From the NCBI RefSeq assembly GCF_036634195.1, contig NZ_JAZIFY010000001.1, forward strand, positions 682,001 through 746,000: a stretch of DNA of 64,000 nucleotides, written 5' to 3'. Below are positions 1-7,367 of this stretch, piece after piece; the first letter of the stretch is position 1; each line of letters starts with the position of its first letter. The position numbers and the translations under genes are program-made. The notes below the pieces were generated by a model. It did no database searches and was not told where the DNA came from. It saw only the letters and a program-made list of their open reading frames with translations. Source of the DNA: Streptomyces sp. P9-A4. GTDB taxonomy: Bacteria > Actinomycetota > Actinomycetes > Streptomycetales > Streptomycetaceae.

Positions 1-1
1 C

Positions 2-520
2 GCGCTCTGCACGGCGTACGGCGAAGGCGCGCTCGCCGACTGGGGCGCGCTCCATCTCGAACAGGACCTCGGCGCACACCCCGGGGTCGCCGCCGCCGGG
101 TACTCCGTCTTCGCCCTGACGATGACCGCCGGGCGTCTTTCCGGCACCGCCCTGCTCGAACGCCTCGGCCAGACCCGCACCCTGGTCGCGGGCGGCGCGA
201 CGGCCGCCGCCGGGATGCTGCTCGGCGCGCTCGCACCCACCGTCTGGGCCACGCTCCTCGGCTTCGCGGTGACCGGTCTCGGACTCGCCAACATCTTCCC
301 CGTCGCCGTGGCCCGCGCGGGCGCGGTGGCCGGACCCGGCGGGGTGGCGACGGCGTCCACGCTGGGCTACGGAGGGATGCTGCTCGGGCCGCCGTCCATC
401 GGCTTCCTCGCCGACCTGATCTCGCTGCCCGTGGCACTCACCACGGTCGCGGTGCTCGCCGCCGGAGCGGCGGCGATGGGCTACTGGGCACGGAACGCCG
501 GGGAGTCCAGGGCGGGTTGA
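2..520 (+). CDS. MFS transporter, C-terminal part (5' end outside window)
   Basis: The gene enters from the left edge, so only the last 172 residues are visible. They are strongly hydrophobic, with alternating Ala/Leu/Gly helices and short loops. The stretch ADWGALHLEQDLGA followed by GYSVFALTMTAGRLSG is typical of YbjJ-like major facilitator transporters, where it forms the start of the C-terminal six-helix bundle; about five helices can be made out. The protein would sit in the cytoplasmic membrane as a proton-coupled exporter or permease. The substrate cannot be told. The reading frame is open from base 2 to the TGA at the end. Confidence 0.85.
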   Translation, partial: ALCTAYGEGALADWGALHLEQDLGAHPGVAAAGYSVFALTMTAGRLSGTALLERLGQTRTLVAGGATAAAGMLLGALAPTVWATLLGFAVTGLGLANIFPVAVARAGAVAGPGGVATASTLGYGGMLLGPPSIGFLADLISLPVALTTVAVLAAGAAAMGYWARNAGESRAG

Positions 521-606
521 TTCCTCGCCACAGGTGTCAGGAACTCCGGCGTTCCTGCCTCCGGGCTGCGAGAATCGGCGCCATGGACGAGAACACCGGG
601 GGAACC

Positions 607-1371
607 ATGAAGATCGCGGAGCACATCGACGCACTGGAAGAGGCCGGCCGGGCCCTGGCGGACGCGGCGGCGGAGGCCGGCCCGGACGCGGAGGTGCCGA
701 CCTGCCCCGAGTGGCGGATCAGGGACCTCCTCCGGCACACGGCGAAGGTGCACCGCTGGGCCACTGACCTGGTGGTCGAGCGGCGCACCTCGCCCCTGCC
801 GCCGGCCGAAGGACCGGACCTCGACGGCGACGCGCTGCTCGCGTACTACCGCGAGGGCCACACGGCCCTGGTGGCGGCGCTCCGGGCGGCGCCCGAGACG
901 CTGGAGTGCTGGACCTTCCTGCCCGCGCCTTCGCCGCTGGCGTCCTGGGCACGGCGGCAGGCCCACGAGACGACCGTCCACCGTGCGGACGCCGAGTCCG
1001 CGCTCGCGGCCGGCCCCGGGCCGGTGGACCCGGCCGTCGCCGCCGACGGCATCGACGAACTGCTGCGGGGCTTCCACGGCCGGGACCGCAGCCGGGTCCG
1101 TACGACCGAGCCCCGGACCCTGCGGATGCGGACGACGGACACCGGCGACGCCTGGACCGTACGCCTGTCGGCGGACGAACCGCCCCGGACGGAGCGCGAG
1201 GACGCGGCGGCAGCGACGGGGAGCGCGGCGGCGGAAACACCTGACGCCGAACTGAGCGGCCCCGCCGACCGGTTGTACCTGATGCTCTGGAACCGGCTGC
1301 CCGTCGAGGCGGTGACGCTCACCGGCGACGAGGGACTCGCCCGGCTGTGGCGGGAGAACTCCGGGATCTGA
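607..1371 (+). CDS. maleylpyruvate isomerase family / mycothiol-dependent DinB-fold enzyme
   Basis: The 254-residue protein begins KIAEHIDALEEAGRALAD and carries the signature VPTCPEWRIRDLLRHTAKVHRWA near residue 35. This is the N-terminal four-helix bundle of the actinobacterial maleylpyruvate isomerase family (mycothiol-dependent, DinB-like metal site). A second part around residue 120 (SWARRQAHETTVHRADAE) supplies the conserved HETxxHRxDAE metal-binding helix. The C-terminal part is the usual small MDMPI-C-type domain ending in the LYLMLWNRLP motif. I chose the ATG at 607 because GGGGGA lies 4-9 bases before it; an in-frame ATG at 583 is less well placed. The physiological substrate is unknown; most members are not true maleylpyruvate isomerases. 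Confidence 0.85.
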   Translation: MKIAEHIDALEEAGRALADAAAEAGPDAEVPTCPEWRIRDLLRHTAKVHRWATDLVVERRTSPLPPAEGPDLDGDALLAYYREGHTALVAALRAAPETLECWTFLPAPSPLASWARRQAHETTVHRADAESALAAGPGPVDPAVAADGIDELLRGFHGRDRSRVRTTEPRTLRMRTTDTGDAWTVRLSADEPPRTEREDAAAATGSAAAETPDAELSGPADRLYLMLWNRLPVEAVTLTGDEGLARLWRENSGI

Positions 1372-1375
1372 CGCC

Positions 1376-1440
1376 GGGATCCGACTCTGGGATCCGGCTC
1401 CGGGATCCGGCTCCGGGATCCGGCTCCGGGATCCGACCCC
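1376..1440. repeat. 13-bp tandem repeat, five copies
   Basis: Five head-to-tail copies of a 13-base unit close to GGGATCCGGCTCC start at 1376, 1389, 1402, 1415 and 1428. The middle copies are identical, while the first and last vary at the 3' half. The array lies just after the stop codon of the preceding gene and before the convergent response-regulator gene. Its role is unknown; it is probably a slippage-prone minisatellite. Confidence 0.9.
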
Positions 1441-1548
1441 GAGCCGACCCCGACTTGCCCCGACCGCCTATGAGCCGCCCCTGACCGACCCCGAGAGCCT
1501 GCCTCGGTCCACCCCGCCCGGCCCCTCCCGGCCCCGGGCGACCCCGAC

Positions 1549-2214
1549 TCAGCCCAGCCATCCCGGCCGCACGAGCCCCGACTCGTAGGCGAGGACGACG
1601 AGTTGGGCGCGGTCCCGGGCGCCGAGCTTCACCATGGCGCGGCTGACGTGGGTCTTGGCGGTGAGCGGGCTGACGACGAGGCGGCGGGCGATCTCCACGT
1701 TCGACAGACCGATCCCCACCAGGGCCATCACCTCCCGCTCCCGCTCGGTCAGCACGCCGAGCGCGGCGGTGACCCCCGGGGCCTTGGAGCGGGCGGCGAA
1801 CTCCTCGATCAGCCGACGGGTGACGCCCGGCGAGAGCAGGGCGTCACCGTGGACGACCGCGCGGACGGCGCGGAGCAGTTCCTCCGGCTCGGTGTCCTTG
1901 ACGAGGAAGCCGGAGGCCCCGGCGCGGATCGCCTCGAAGACGTACTCGTCGAGTTCGAAGGTGGTCAGCATGACGACCCGGACCTCGCCGAGGTCCGGGT
2001 CGTCCGTGATGCGCCGGGTGGCCTCGAGGCCGTCGAGCCGGGGCATGCGGATGTCCATGAGGACCACGTCGGGGCGCAGGGTCCGCACCCCCTCCACCGC
2101 GTCGGCGCCGTCGGCCGCCTCGCCCGCCACCTCGATGTCCGGCTGGGCGTCGAGCAAGGCGCGGAACCCCGCCCGTACCAGCGACTGGTCATCGGCCAGC
2201 AGCACACGGATCAC
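1549..2214 (-). CDS. NarL/FixJ-type response regulator
   Basis: The 221-residue protein has an N-terminal receiver domain (DD at 8-9, phosphoacceptor Asp 54 in VVLMDIRMP, conserved Lys in GFLVKD) and a C-terminal LuxR-type helix-turn-helix (LTEREREVMALVGIGLSNVEIARRL, then SPLTAKTHVSRAMVKLGARDR). It is the DNA-binding partner of the histidine kinase encoded just upstream; the two genes overlap by four bases (ATGA), so translation is coupled. The target genes are not evident. The length is standard for the family. Confidence 0.97.
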   Translation of the reverse strand: MIRVLLADDQSLVRAGFRALLDAQPDIEVAGEAADGADAVEGVRTLRPDVVLMDIRMPRLDGLEATRRITDDPDLGEVRVVMLTTFELDEYVFEAIRAGASGFLVKDTEPEELLRAVRAVVHGDALLSPGVTRRLIEEFAARSKAPGVTAALGVLTEREREVMALVGIGLSNVEIARRLVVSPLTAKTHVSRAMVKLGARDRAQLVVLAYESGLVRPGWLG

Positions 2215-3518
2215 GAGGTCTCCTCGGTGCGGAGCGGGAGTACGGCGTGGACGCGGAAGCCGCCGTCCGGGCGGGCGCCCGCCTCGATGGTGCCACCGAG
2301 GGCGGCGGCCCGCTCCCGCATCCCGGCGAGCCCGTTGCCGCTGCCGCCCGCCTCGGTCCCGGTGGCGGGGCCCTCGTTGTCGACCGTCAGGTCCACCCGG
2401 CCGGAGCCGTACGCGATCCGTACCCGGGCCGTACGGGAACCGGAGTGGCGCACCACGTTGGTGAGGGCCTCCTGCGCGATCCGGAAGGCGGCGAGGTCGG
2501 CGCCCGGTGGCAGGGCCGTACGCGGTCCGCTCGTCGCCACGGTGACGGTGAGACCGGTGGCGGCGGCCTGTTCGACGAGTTCGGGGAGCCGGTCGAGCCC
2601 GGGGGCCGGGGCGCGCGGTGCGTCGCCGGGCGTACGGAGGGTGTCGAGGACCTGGCGCACCTCGCCGAGCGCCTCCTTGCTGGCCGCCTTGATGGTGGTC
2701 AGCGCGGTGCGGGCCTGCTCGGGGTCGGAGTCGAGGAGGGCCAGGCCGACGCCGGCCTGCACGTTGATCACGGAGATCGAGTGGGCGAGCACGTCGTGGA
2801 GCTCCCGGGCCATGCGGAGCCGCTCCTCGTCGGCGCGGCGCCGCTCGGCGGCAGCCCGCTCGGCCCGCAGCTGCGCCCGCTGCTCGCGCCGCACCCGTAC
2901 GGTCTCGGAGGCGGCCAGTACGGCGACGGCGAACGCCGCCGCCGGGAGCTCCTGTCCCCAGGGGGCCGGGCCGTCACCCGCCGGGGGCAGCCACTGGTAG
3001 AGCCAGTGCGAGAGCAGCAGGTGGCCGGTCCAGAGGAGGCCGAGGGCCCATGCGGCGGCGGTGCGGTGACCGCGTACGACGGCAGCGAAGCAGGCGACGG
3101 CGATCAGGACGAAGACCGGGCCGTACGGGTATCCGGCCACGAGGTAGCCGAGGGTGACGGCCGCGACGGTGAACACCACGGGTACGGGCCACCGGTAGCG
3201 GAACAGCAGCGGCGCCGCCCCGAGGAGCAGCAGGGCGCGCCCGAGCGCGTCGACCGCCTCGCGGTCGGGCTGGTTGCGGGCGGCGAAGCCGGTCCCGGCC
3301 ATGACGATCAGGGTGATGAGGACGGTGGAGCGCCAGGGCAGGCCACGGCTGCCGGGGCGGCGGGGGTGGTGGGGCTCCCGGCCGTCGAGCCGGGACTCCG
3401 CGATGCCGTGCCCGCGCCACCCGGGCCCGCGACGTCGTCCGCTCGCGCGTTCGCGTCCGTGTGCGAGGGGTCCGTCCTCGTGCCGGTGCCCGCGCCCGCC
3501 GGTCCGCTCCTGGTCCAT
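2211..3518 (-). CDS. membrane sensor histidine kinase, NarL-system type
   Basis: The protein has 435 residues. It opens with about 60 Arg/Gly/His-rich cytoplasmic residues, then five or so transmembrane helices (roughly residues 65-205), a short coiled coil (VRVRREQRAQLRAERAA), the HisKA_3 dimerisation domain with phosphoacceptor His near residue 241 in ARELHDVLAHS, and a HATPase domain (EALTNVVRHSGS, VDNEGP, GNGLAGMRERAAALGG). The signal is probably sensed in or near the membrane, as there is no extracellular domain of size. I take ATG 3518 as the start because TAGCGT sits 7 bases upstream as a -10 box, implying a leaderless message; a GTG at 3527 overlaps that box. Confidence 0.93.
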   Translation of the reverse strand: MDQERTGGRGHRHEDGPLAHGRERASGRRRGPGWRGHGIAESRLDGREPHHPRRPGSRGLPWRSTVLITLIVMAGTGFAARNQPDREAVDALGRALLLLGAAPLLFRYRWPVPVVFTVAAVTLGYLVAGYPYGPVFVLIAVACFAAVVRGHRTAAAWALGLLWTGHLLLSHWLYQWLPPAGDGPAPWGQELPAAAFAVAVLAASETVRVRREQRAQLRAERAAAERRRADEERLRMARELHDVLAHSISVINVQAGVGLALLDSDPEQARTALTTIKAASKEALGEVRQVLDTLRTPGDAPRAPAPGLDRLPELVEQAAATGLTVTVATSGPRTALPPGADLAAFRIAQEALTNVVRHSGSRTARVRIAYGSGRVDLTVDNEGPATGTEAGGSGNGLAGMRERAAALGGTIEAGARPDGGFRVHAVLPLRTEETS

Positions 3519-3525
3519 GCCCGCC

Positions 3526-3531
3526 ACGCTA
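3526..3531 (-). promoter_or_regulatory. -10 box of leaderless sensor-kinase promoter
   Basis: Read on the minus strand the hexamer is TAGCGT, a good streptomycete vegetative -10. It ends seven bases before ATG 3518, so the transcript would begin at or next to the start codon. No clear -35 is seen. Confidence 0.5.
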
Positions 3532-3604
3532 GTCGCGGGGGCGCTCCGAGGACGTCAGCCAGACGGGGTGGTCACGCGTACTTCCACCGGAGTAGACGGG
3601 CGGC

Positions 3605-3676
3605 TCAGCCGACGCGGCGCTGGGCGAGCCAGTCGACCATGGCGGGATCGTGGTGGTCGAAGAACAGGGTGCTGCC
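3605..3676 (-). pseudogene. C-terminal remnant of an unidentified gene, fused head-on to a regulator remnant
   Basis: The minus-strand frame ending with TGA at 3607-3605 reads STLFFDHHDPAMVDWLAQRR before the stop, which looks like the natural C-terminus of an enzyme; I suspect an oxidoreductase such as an aldo/keto reductase, but this is only an impression. Upstream of about 3676 the frame turns into the reverse complement of the MmyB-type regulator and has no plausible start or RBS. The gene has therefore lost its 5' part. Confidence 0.45.
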
Positions 3677-4093
3677 GGTGTCGTCTTCCTCCACCCCGCG
3701 TCGCGCGTGCTGTTCCCCGACCGGGACCGCCAGGTCCGGGCCTGCGTCGTCCGCCTGCGCGCCACCGCCGGCACCGCCCCCGACGCCCCCGACGCCCCCG
3801 ACCTGGTCGGAATCGTCGGTGAACTCCTCCTCAAGAGCCCCGAGTTCGCCGGGCTCTGGGAACGGTACGAGGTCACCGGCGCCAAGCCCGCCCGCAAGAC
3901 CTTCCACCACCCGCAGGTCGGCACCATGAACCTCACCGGTCAGTCCATGTTCCTCGACGGCACCCCCGGCCAACGGCTCGGCGTCTACACCGCCGAACCC
4001 GGCACCCCCGACCACGACGCCATGACCCTGCTCGACATGACGACGCCCCGGACCGCACCGCCCGTACGGGACACACAGCACCGCCACCCGTGA
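3676..4093 (+). pseudogene. 5'-truncated MmyB-type XRE regulator
   Basis: The plus-strand frame from about 3676 to the TGA at 4093 encodes the C-terminal part of the ligand-binding domain found in XRE-family regulators of the MmyB group. It reads VVFLHPASRVLFPD, then ACVVRLRA, LVGELLLKSPEFAGLWERYEV, KTFHHPQVGTMNLT and LGVYTAEPGTPDHDAM. The whole N-terminal helix-turn-helix and the first part of the ligand domain are missing, and no start codon with an RBS precedes it. It abuts the minus-strand remnant at 3605-3676, so one deletion seems to have removed both 5' ends of a divergent pair. Confidence 0.8.
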
Positions 4094-4137
4094 CCGGCTG
4101 ACGGATGGCGGCGCAGCCCCAGGCCCCTCGTACCGGG

Positions 4138-4833
4138 TCAGCCGCGCGGCAGCAGGCCCACGTCCTGGCCGAGTCGGCGGGCGGCCGTCGCGAAGAAGGT
4201 GTCGCGGTCCTCGACGACCCGGTGGAACTGGCCGAAGACCTCGAAGGAGATCAGGCCGAAGAGCTGCGACCAGGCGGCCACGAGGCCGACGGCGAGCGCC
4301 GGGGGCAGGTCCGGGGCGATGTCGGCGGCCAGCCGGGCGGCCTCGGGGCGGAGGGCCTCCGGGAGCGGCGGGAGGGCGACGCCCTCGCCGGTGTGGGCGC
4401 GGCGGGCGATCTCGATGAGGACGAGTCCTACGCGGGCGGCGGGGGCGATGGTGTCCTGCGGGGCCGTGTAGCCGGGGACCGGCGAGCCGTAGATCAGGGC
4501 GTACTCGTGCGGGTGGGCGACGGCCCAGGCGCGGACCGCCCGGCAGACGGCGGTCCAGCGTTCCAGGGGGCGCCGGTCGGCGGTCTCGGCGGCGGCCCGC
4601 TCGGCGGCGGCGCCGACGGCGTCGTAGGCGTCGACGATGAGGGCGGTGAGCAGGTCGTCGCGGCTCGGGAAGTAGCGGTAGAGCGCCGAGGACACCATGC
4701 CGAGTTCGCGGGCGACGGCGCGCAGGGACAGCTTCGCGGCGCCTTCGGCTGCGAGCTGGGTGCGGGCCTCGTCCTTGATGGCTGCGGTGATCTCGATGCG
4801 GGCGCGGGCGCGGGCTCCTCGAACGGTCGTCAT
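4138..4833 (-). CDS. TetR/AcrR family regulator
   Basis: The protein has 231 residues. The N-terminal helix-turn-helix lies at about residues 15-60 (ARIEITAAIKDEARTQLAAEGAAKLSLRAVARELG, then SALYRYFPSRDDLLTAL), and the C-terminal domain is of the TetR_C_13-like group with the phrase WAVAHPHEYALIYGSPVPGY. It is divergent from the deazaflavin-dependent oxidoreductase gene, with 173 bases between the starts. An imperfect palindrome with a repeated GAGAGCAGTG in that gap is a likely operator, so it probably represses itself and the neighbour. The start at ATG 4833 fits the alignment; a longer frame to 4911 would run through the regulatory region. Confidence 0.93.
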   Translation of the reverse strand: MTTVRGARARARIEITAAIKDEARTQLAAEGAAKLSLRAVARELGMVSSALYRYFPSRDDLLTALIVDAYDAVGAAAERAAAETADRRPLERWTAVCRAVRAWAVAHPHEYALIYGSPVPGYTAPQDTIAPAARVGLVLIEIARRAHTGEGVALPPLPEALRPEAARLAADIAPDLPPALAVGLVAAWSQLFGLISFEVFGQFHRVVEDRDTFFATAARRLGQDVGLLPRG

Positions 4834-4834
4834 G

Positions 4835-4937
4835 GAGAGCAGTGTGCCATTTCCAGAGCGCCGATACGAAACGAGAGCGCCGCTCTTGATTGTGAGCGGC
4901 GATGCGTGCACACTGATCTCAAGCGAGAGCAGTGCTC
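4835..4937. promoter_or_regulatory. putative TetR operator region with repeated GAGAGCAGTG
   Basis: The decamer GAGAGCAGTG occurs at 4835-4844, right after the regulator start codon, and again at 4925-4934, where it is part of the near-palindrome GAGCAGTGCTC (4927-4937). Two copies in a 173-base divergent gap, one near each gene, fit sites for the adjacent TetR protein. This is an inference from position and symmetry only. Confidence 0.45.
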
Positions 4938-5006
4938 ACACTTCGCTTCCGCCGCCGTCCCGACGCCCGTCGCCCCACCGCCCCATCGCTTCCACAGGAG
5001 GAAGAC

Positions 5007-5501
5007 ATGCCCGCTCGCCACAGCGACTCCACCCCCGCCGCACACGTCGTGAAGCCCGGCTGGTTCACGGTGAACGTGTTCAACCGCGCCGTCGCCTGGG
5101 CGACCCGGCGCGGGTTCAGCGTCTGGGGCTCCCGGGTCCTCGCCGTCCGGGGCCGCAAGAGCGGCGAGTGGCGCCGCACCCCCGTCAACCTCCTCACCGT
5201 CGACGGCGTCCGGTACCTCGTGGCGCCTCGCGGCCACGTCCAGTGGACCCACAACATGCGGGCCGCGGGGGGCGGGCAGCTGATCCTCGGCAAGCACGTG
5301 CAGGAGTTCACCGCCGTCGAGGTCTCCGATGACGACAAGCCCGCACTCCTCCGCGCCTACCTCAAGCGCTGGAAGGCCGAGGTCGGCGCCTTCTTCGGCG
5401 GCGTCGGCGCCGAATCCTCCGACGCGGAGCTGCGTGCCATCGCCCCCAAGCACCCCGTCTTCCGCATCACGCCGACGGGCCCCGCCACTCCGGCGGCATG
5501 A
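5007..5501 (+). CDS. nitroreductase family deazaflavin(F420)-dependent oxidoreductase
   Basis: The 164-residue protein belongs to the Ddn-like split-beta-barrel family that uses F420H2. Visible family marks are VWGSRVLAVRGRKSGEWRRTPVNLL (residues 36-60), YLVAPRGHVQWTHNMRAAGGG, and the C-terminal HPVFRI. The Arg-Lys-Ser-Gly loop contacts the deazaflavin phosphate in this family. An AGGAGGAAG Shine-Dalgarno sits 3-11 bases before ATG 5007. The gene is divergent from the TetR gene and probably under its control. The substrate is unknown; detoxification of quinones or nitro compounds is typical. Confidence 0.93.
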   Translation: MPARHSDSTPAAHVVKPGWFTVNVFNRAVAWATRRGFSVWGSRVLAVRGRKSGEWRRTPVNLLTVDGVRYLVAPRGHVQWTHNMRAAGGGQLILGKHVQEFTAVEVSDDDKPALLRAYLKRWKAEVGAFFGGVGAESSDAELRAIAPKHPVFRITPTGPATPAA

Positions 5502-5553
5502 GCCGACCGGAGCGGCGGAGCCCGTCCGCCGTACGCATCACATCCCGGGAACC

Positions 5554-7203
5554 TCAGACGGCCTCGGGAGCCCCCGGAGCCTCCTGGGCGTCCTTCGTGG
5601 CCGCACCCTCGGTCGCGCCGGAGGCCGTGCCCGCGCCAACGCCGGCACCCGCGTCCGCGCCCTCGCCCTCACCCGCGTTCTCCGGCGCCGATCGCTCCCT
5701 CTGCGCGACTCCCCGGCCCGCGGGGCCGACTCCGGTCGTGGTGTCCATGCGCTTGTCGAGGAGTTCCAGCGCGCGCCGGGCCATGCCGTTCGAGCGGACC
5801 ATGCCGCCGAGGGTCGCCGAGCCGCGGGTGATGTCCGCGAAGGCGTTCCAGGCCGGCCGCAGTCCCGTTATCGTCGCGTGCAGCAGCCCCGGTCGCCGCT
5901 CGAAGACCGTGAGCATCCGCCGGCCGACGGCCATCTCGACGCCGAGCCCGGCCTTGATGGCGAAGGCGTAGTTCAGGGCCTGGCGCCGGGCGTCGACCGC
6001 GTCGTTGGCCTCGGCGACCCGTACCGCCCACTCGCCGGCGAGCCGGCCCGAGCGGAGCGCGTACGAGATGCCCTCACGCGTCCACGGCTCCAGGAGACCG
6101 GCCGCGTCACCGCAGACGAGGACCCGGCCGCGGGAGAGCGGCGAGTCGTCGGTGCGGCAGCGCGTCAGATGACCGGAGGAGATGGTGGGCTCGAAGCCGG
6201 ACAGCCCGAGCCGGGCGACGAAGTCCTCCATGTACCGCTTGGTCGCGGCGCCTTCACCGCGCGCCGAGATGACACCGACGGTCAGCGTGTCGCCCTTCGG
6301 GAAGACCCATCCGTAGCTGCCGGGCATCGGGCCCCAGTCGATGAGGACGCGGCCCTTCCAGTCCTCCGCCACGGACGGCGGGACGGGAATCTCCGCTTCG
6401 AGGCCCAGGTCGACCTGACCGAGCTTCACCCCCACGTGAGCGCCTATCCGGCTGGCGCTGCCGTCGGCGCCGACGACCGCGCGCGCGAGCACGGTCTCGC
6501 CGTCGGCGAGGACGACGGCGACGGTCCGCCGGTCCGGCACGGCCGGGCCGTGCTGTTCCACCCGGCTCACCGTGGCGCCGGTCCGCAGCTCGGCACCGGC
6601 CTTCTGCGCGTGCTCGACGAGCTGCGCGTCGAACTCGGGCCGGTTGATGAGCCCGAAGAGCATCTTGCGCGAGCGGCGGGTGCGGGCGAAGCGTCCGTCC
6701 AGGGAGAAGGTGACGGCATGCACCCGGTCCTGGAGCGGCAGTTCGAAGCCCGGCGGCAGGGAGTCGCGGGAGGGGCCGATGATGCCGCCGCCGCAGGTCT
6801 TGTAGCGGGGAAGCTCCGACTTCTCCAGGATCAGCACCCGGCGCCCGGCCACGGCCGCCGCGTAGGCCGCGGAGGCCCCGGCCGGCCCGGCACCGACGAC
6901 CACGACGTCCCATACCTCGGCCGACTCCGCCGGCTCGGGGACCTCGGACGACTCGGCCGACGCGGGGACCTCAGCCGCGTCGAACGGCTCGGACGCCACA
7001 GCCGGCCCGGCCGCCTCGCCCACCCCGTCCGACGCATCGTCACCCGGGGCATCCGCCCCGGCCCCGGCCTTCTCCGTGGTCCCGTCCGGCGCCCCGTCCT
7101 TCGCCGGTTCCGTCGCCGCTGCCTCCACACCGATGCCCTCAGGAGTCGCGCCTTCGGGCGCGGTGTTCTCCGGACCGGCGTTCTCTGCGTGCTCGCTGCT
7201 CAC
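5554..7203 (-). CDS. geranylgeranyl reductase family FAD-dependent oxidoreductase with acidic N-terminal extension
   Basis: The protein has 549 residues. The FAD-binding Rossmann motif VVVVGAGPAGASAAYAAA falls at about residues 100-117, followed by LEKSELPRYKTCGGG, the motif of geranylgeranyl/digeranylgeranyl reductases that saturate prenyl chains (menaquinone side chains or lipids). The second FAD motif is VCGDAAGLLEPWTREGISYALRSG. Before the Rossmann fold are about 96 residues of Ala/Glu/Pro/Asp-rich low-complexity sequence, and the last 55 residues are Gly/Ala-rich too; family members are usually near 430 residues. Translation may start inside the extension, but no better RBS stands out. 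It is divergent from the M20 peptidase across a perfect inverted repeat. Confidence 0.9.
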   Translation of the reverse strand: MSSEHAENAGPENTAPEGATPEGIGVEAAATEPAKDGAPDGTTEKAGAGADAPGDDASDGVGEAAGPAVASEPFDAAEVPASAESSEVPEPAESAEVWDVVVVGAGPAGASAAYAAAVAGRRVLILEKSELPRYKTCGGGIIGPSRDSLPPGFELPLQDRVHAVTFSLDGRFARTRRSRKMLFGLINRPEFDAQLVEHAQKAGAELRTGATVSRVEQHGPAVPDRRTVAVVLADGETVLARAVVGADGSASRIGAHVGVKLGQVDLGLEAEIPVPPSVAEDWKGRVLIDWGPMPGSYGWVFPKGDTLTVGVISARGEGAATKRYMEDFVARLGLSGFEPTISSGHLTRCRTDDSPLSRGRVLVCGDAAGLLEPWTREGISYALRSGRLAGEWAVRVAEANDAVDARRQALNYAFAIKAGLGVEMAVGRRMLTVFERRPGLLHATITGLRPAWNAFADITRGSATLGGMVRSNGMARRALELLDKRMDTTTGVGPAGRGVAQRERSAPENAGEGEGADAGAGVGAGTASGATEGAATKDAQEAPGAPEAV

Positions 7204-7248
7204 GATGTGCTTCTGCTCCTGATCCGACCGGTGGTCTGCTCCTGACGC

Positions 7249-7287
7249 ATCCTACGGCGCGGTAGCCAGGCACCCGCGCCGTAGGAT
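7249..7287. promoter_or_regulatory. 14-bp perfect inverted repeat carrying two outward -10 boxes
   Basis: ATCCTACGGCGCGG at 7249-7262 is exactly mirrored by CCGCGCCGTAGGAT at 7274-7287, with 11 bases between. Each arm ends in TAGGAT reading outward: plus strand 7282-7287 towards the peptidase, minus strand 7254-7249 towards the reductase. TAGGAT is a strong actinobacterial -10, so the repeat looks like a symmetric divergent promoter and may also be an operator. Confidence 0.65.
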
Positions 7288-7367
7288 CGGCGGTGCGTTC
7301 GCCGTACCACGACATACGCCGAACGCCGTCCTTACGTCGTAACGTCGCACCCATCAGGAGCGTGCCC

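Noticed and set aside
3605..4087. 160-residue minus-strand protein
   Set aside because: Most of it is the reverse complement of the MmyB-type remnant; only the last 24 residues look real.
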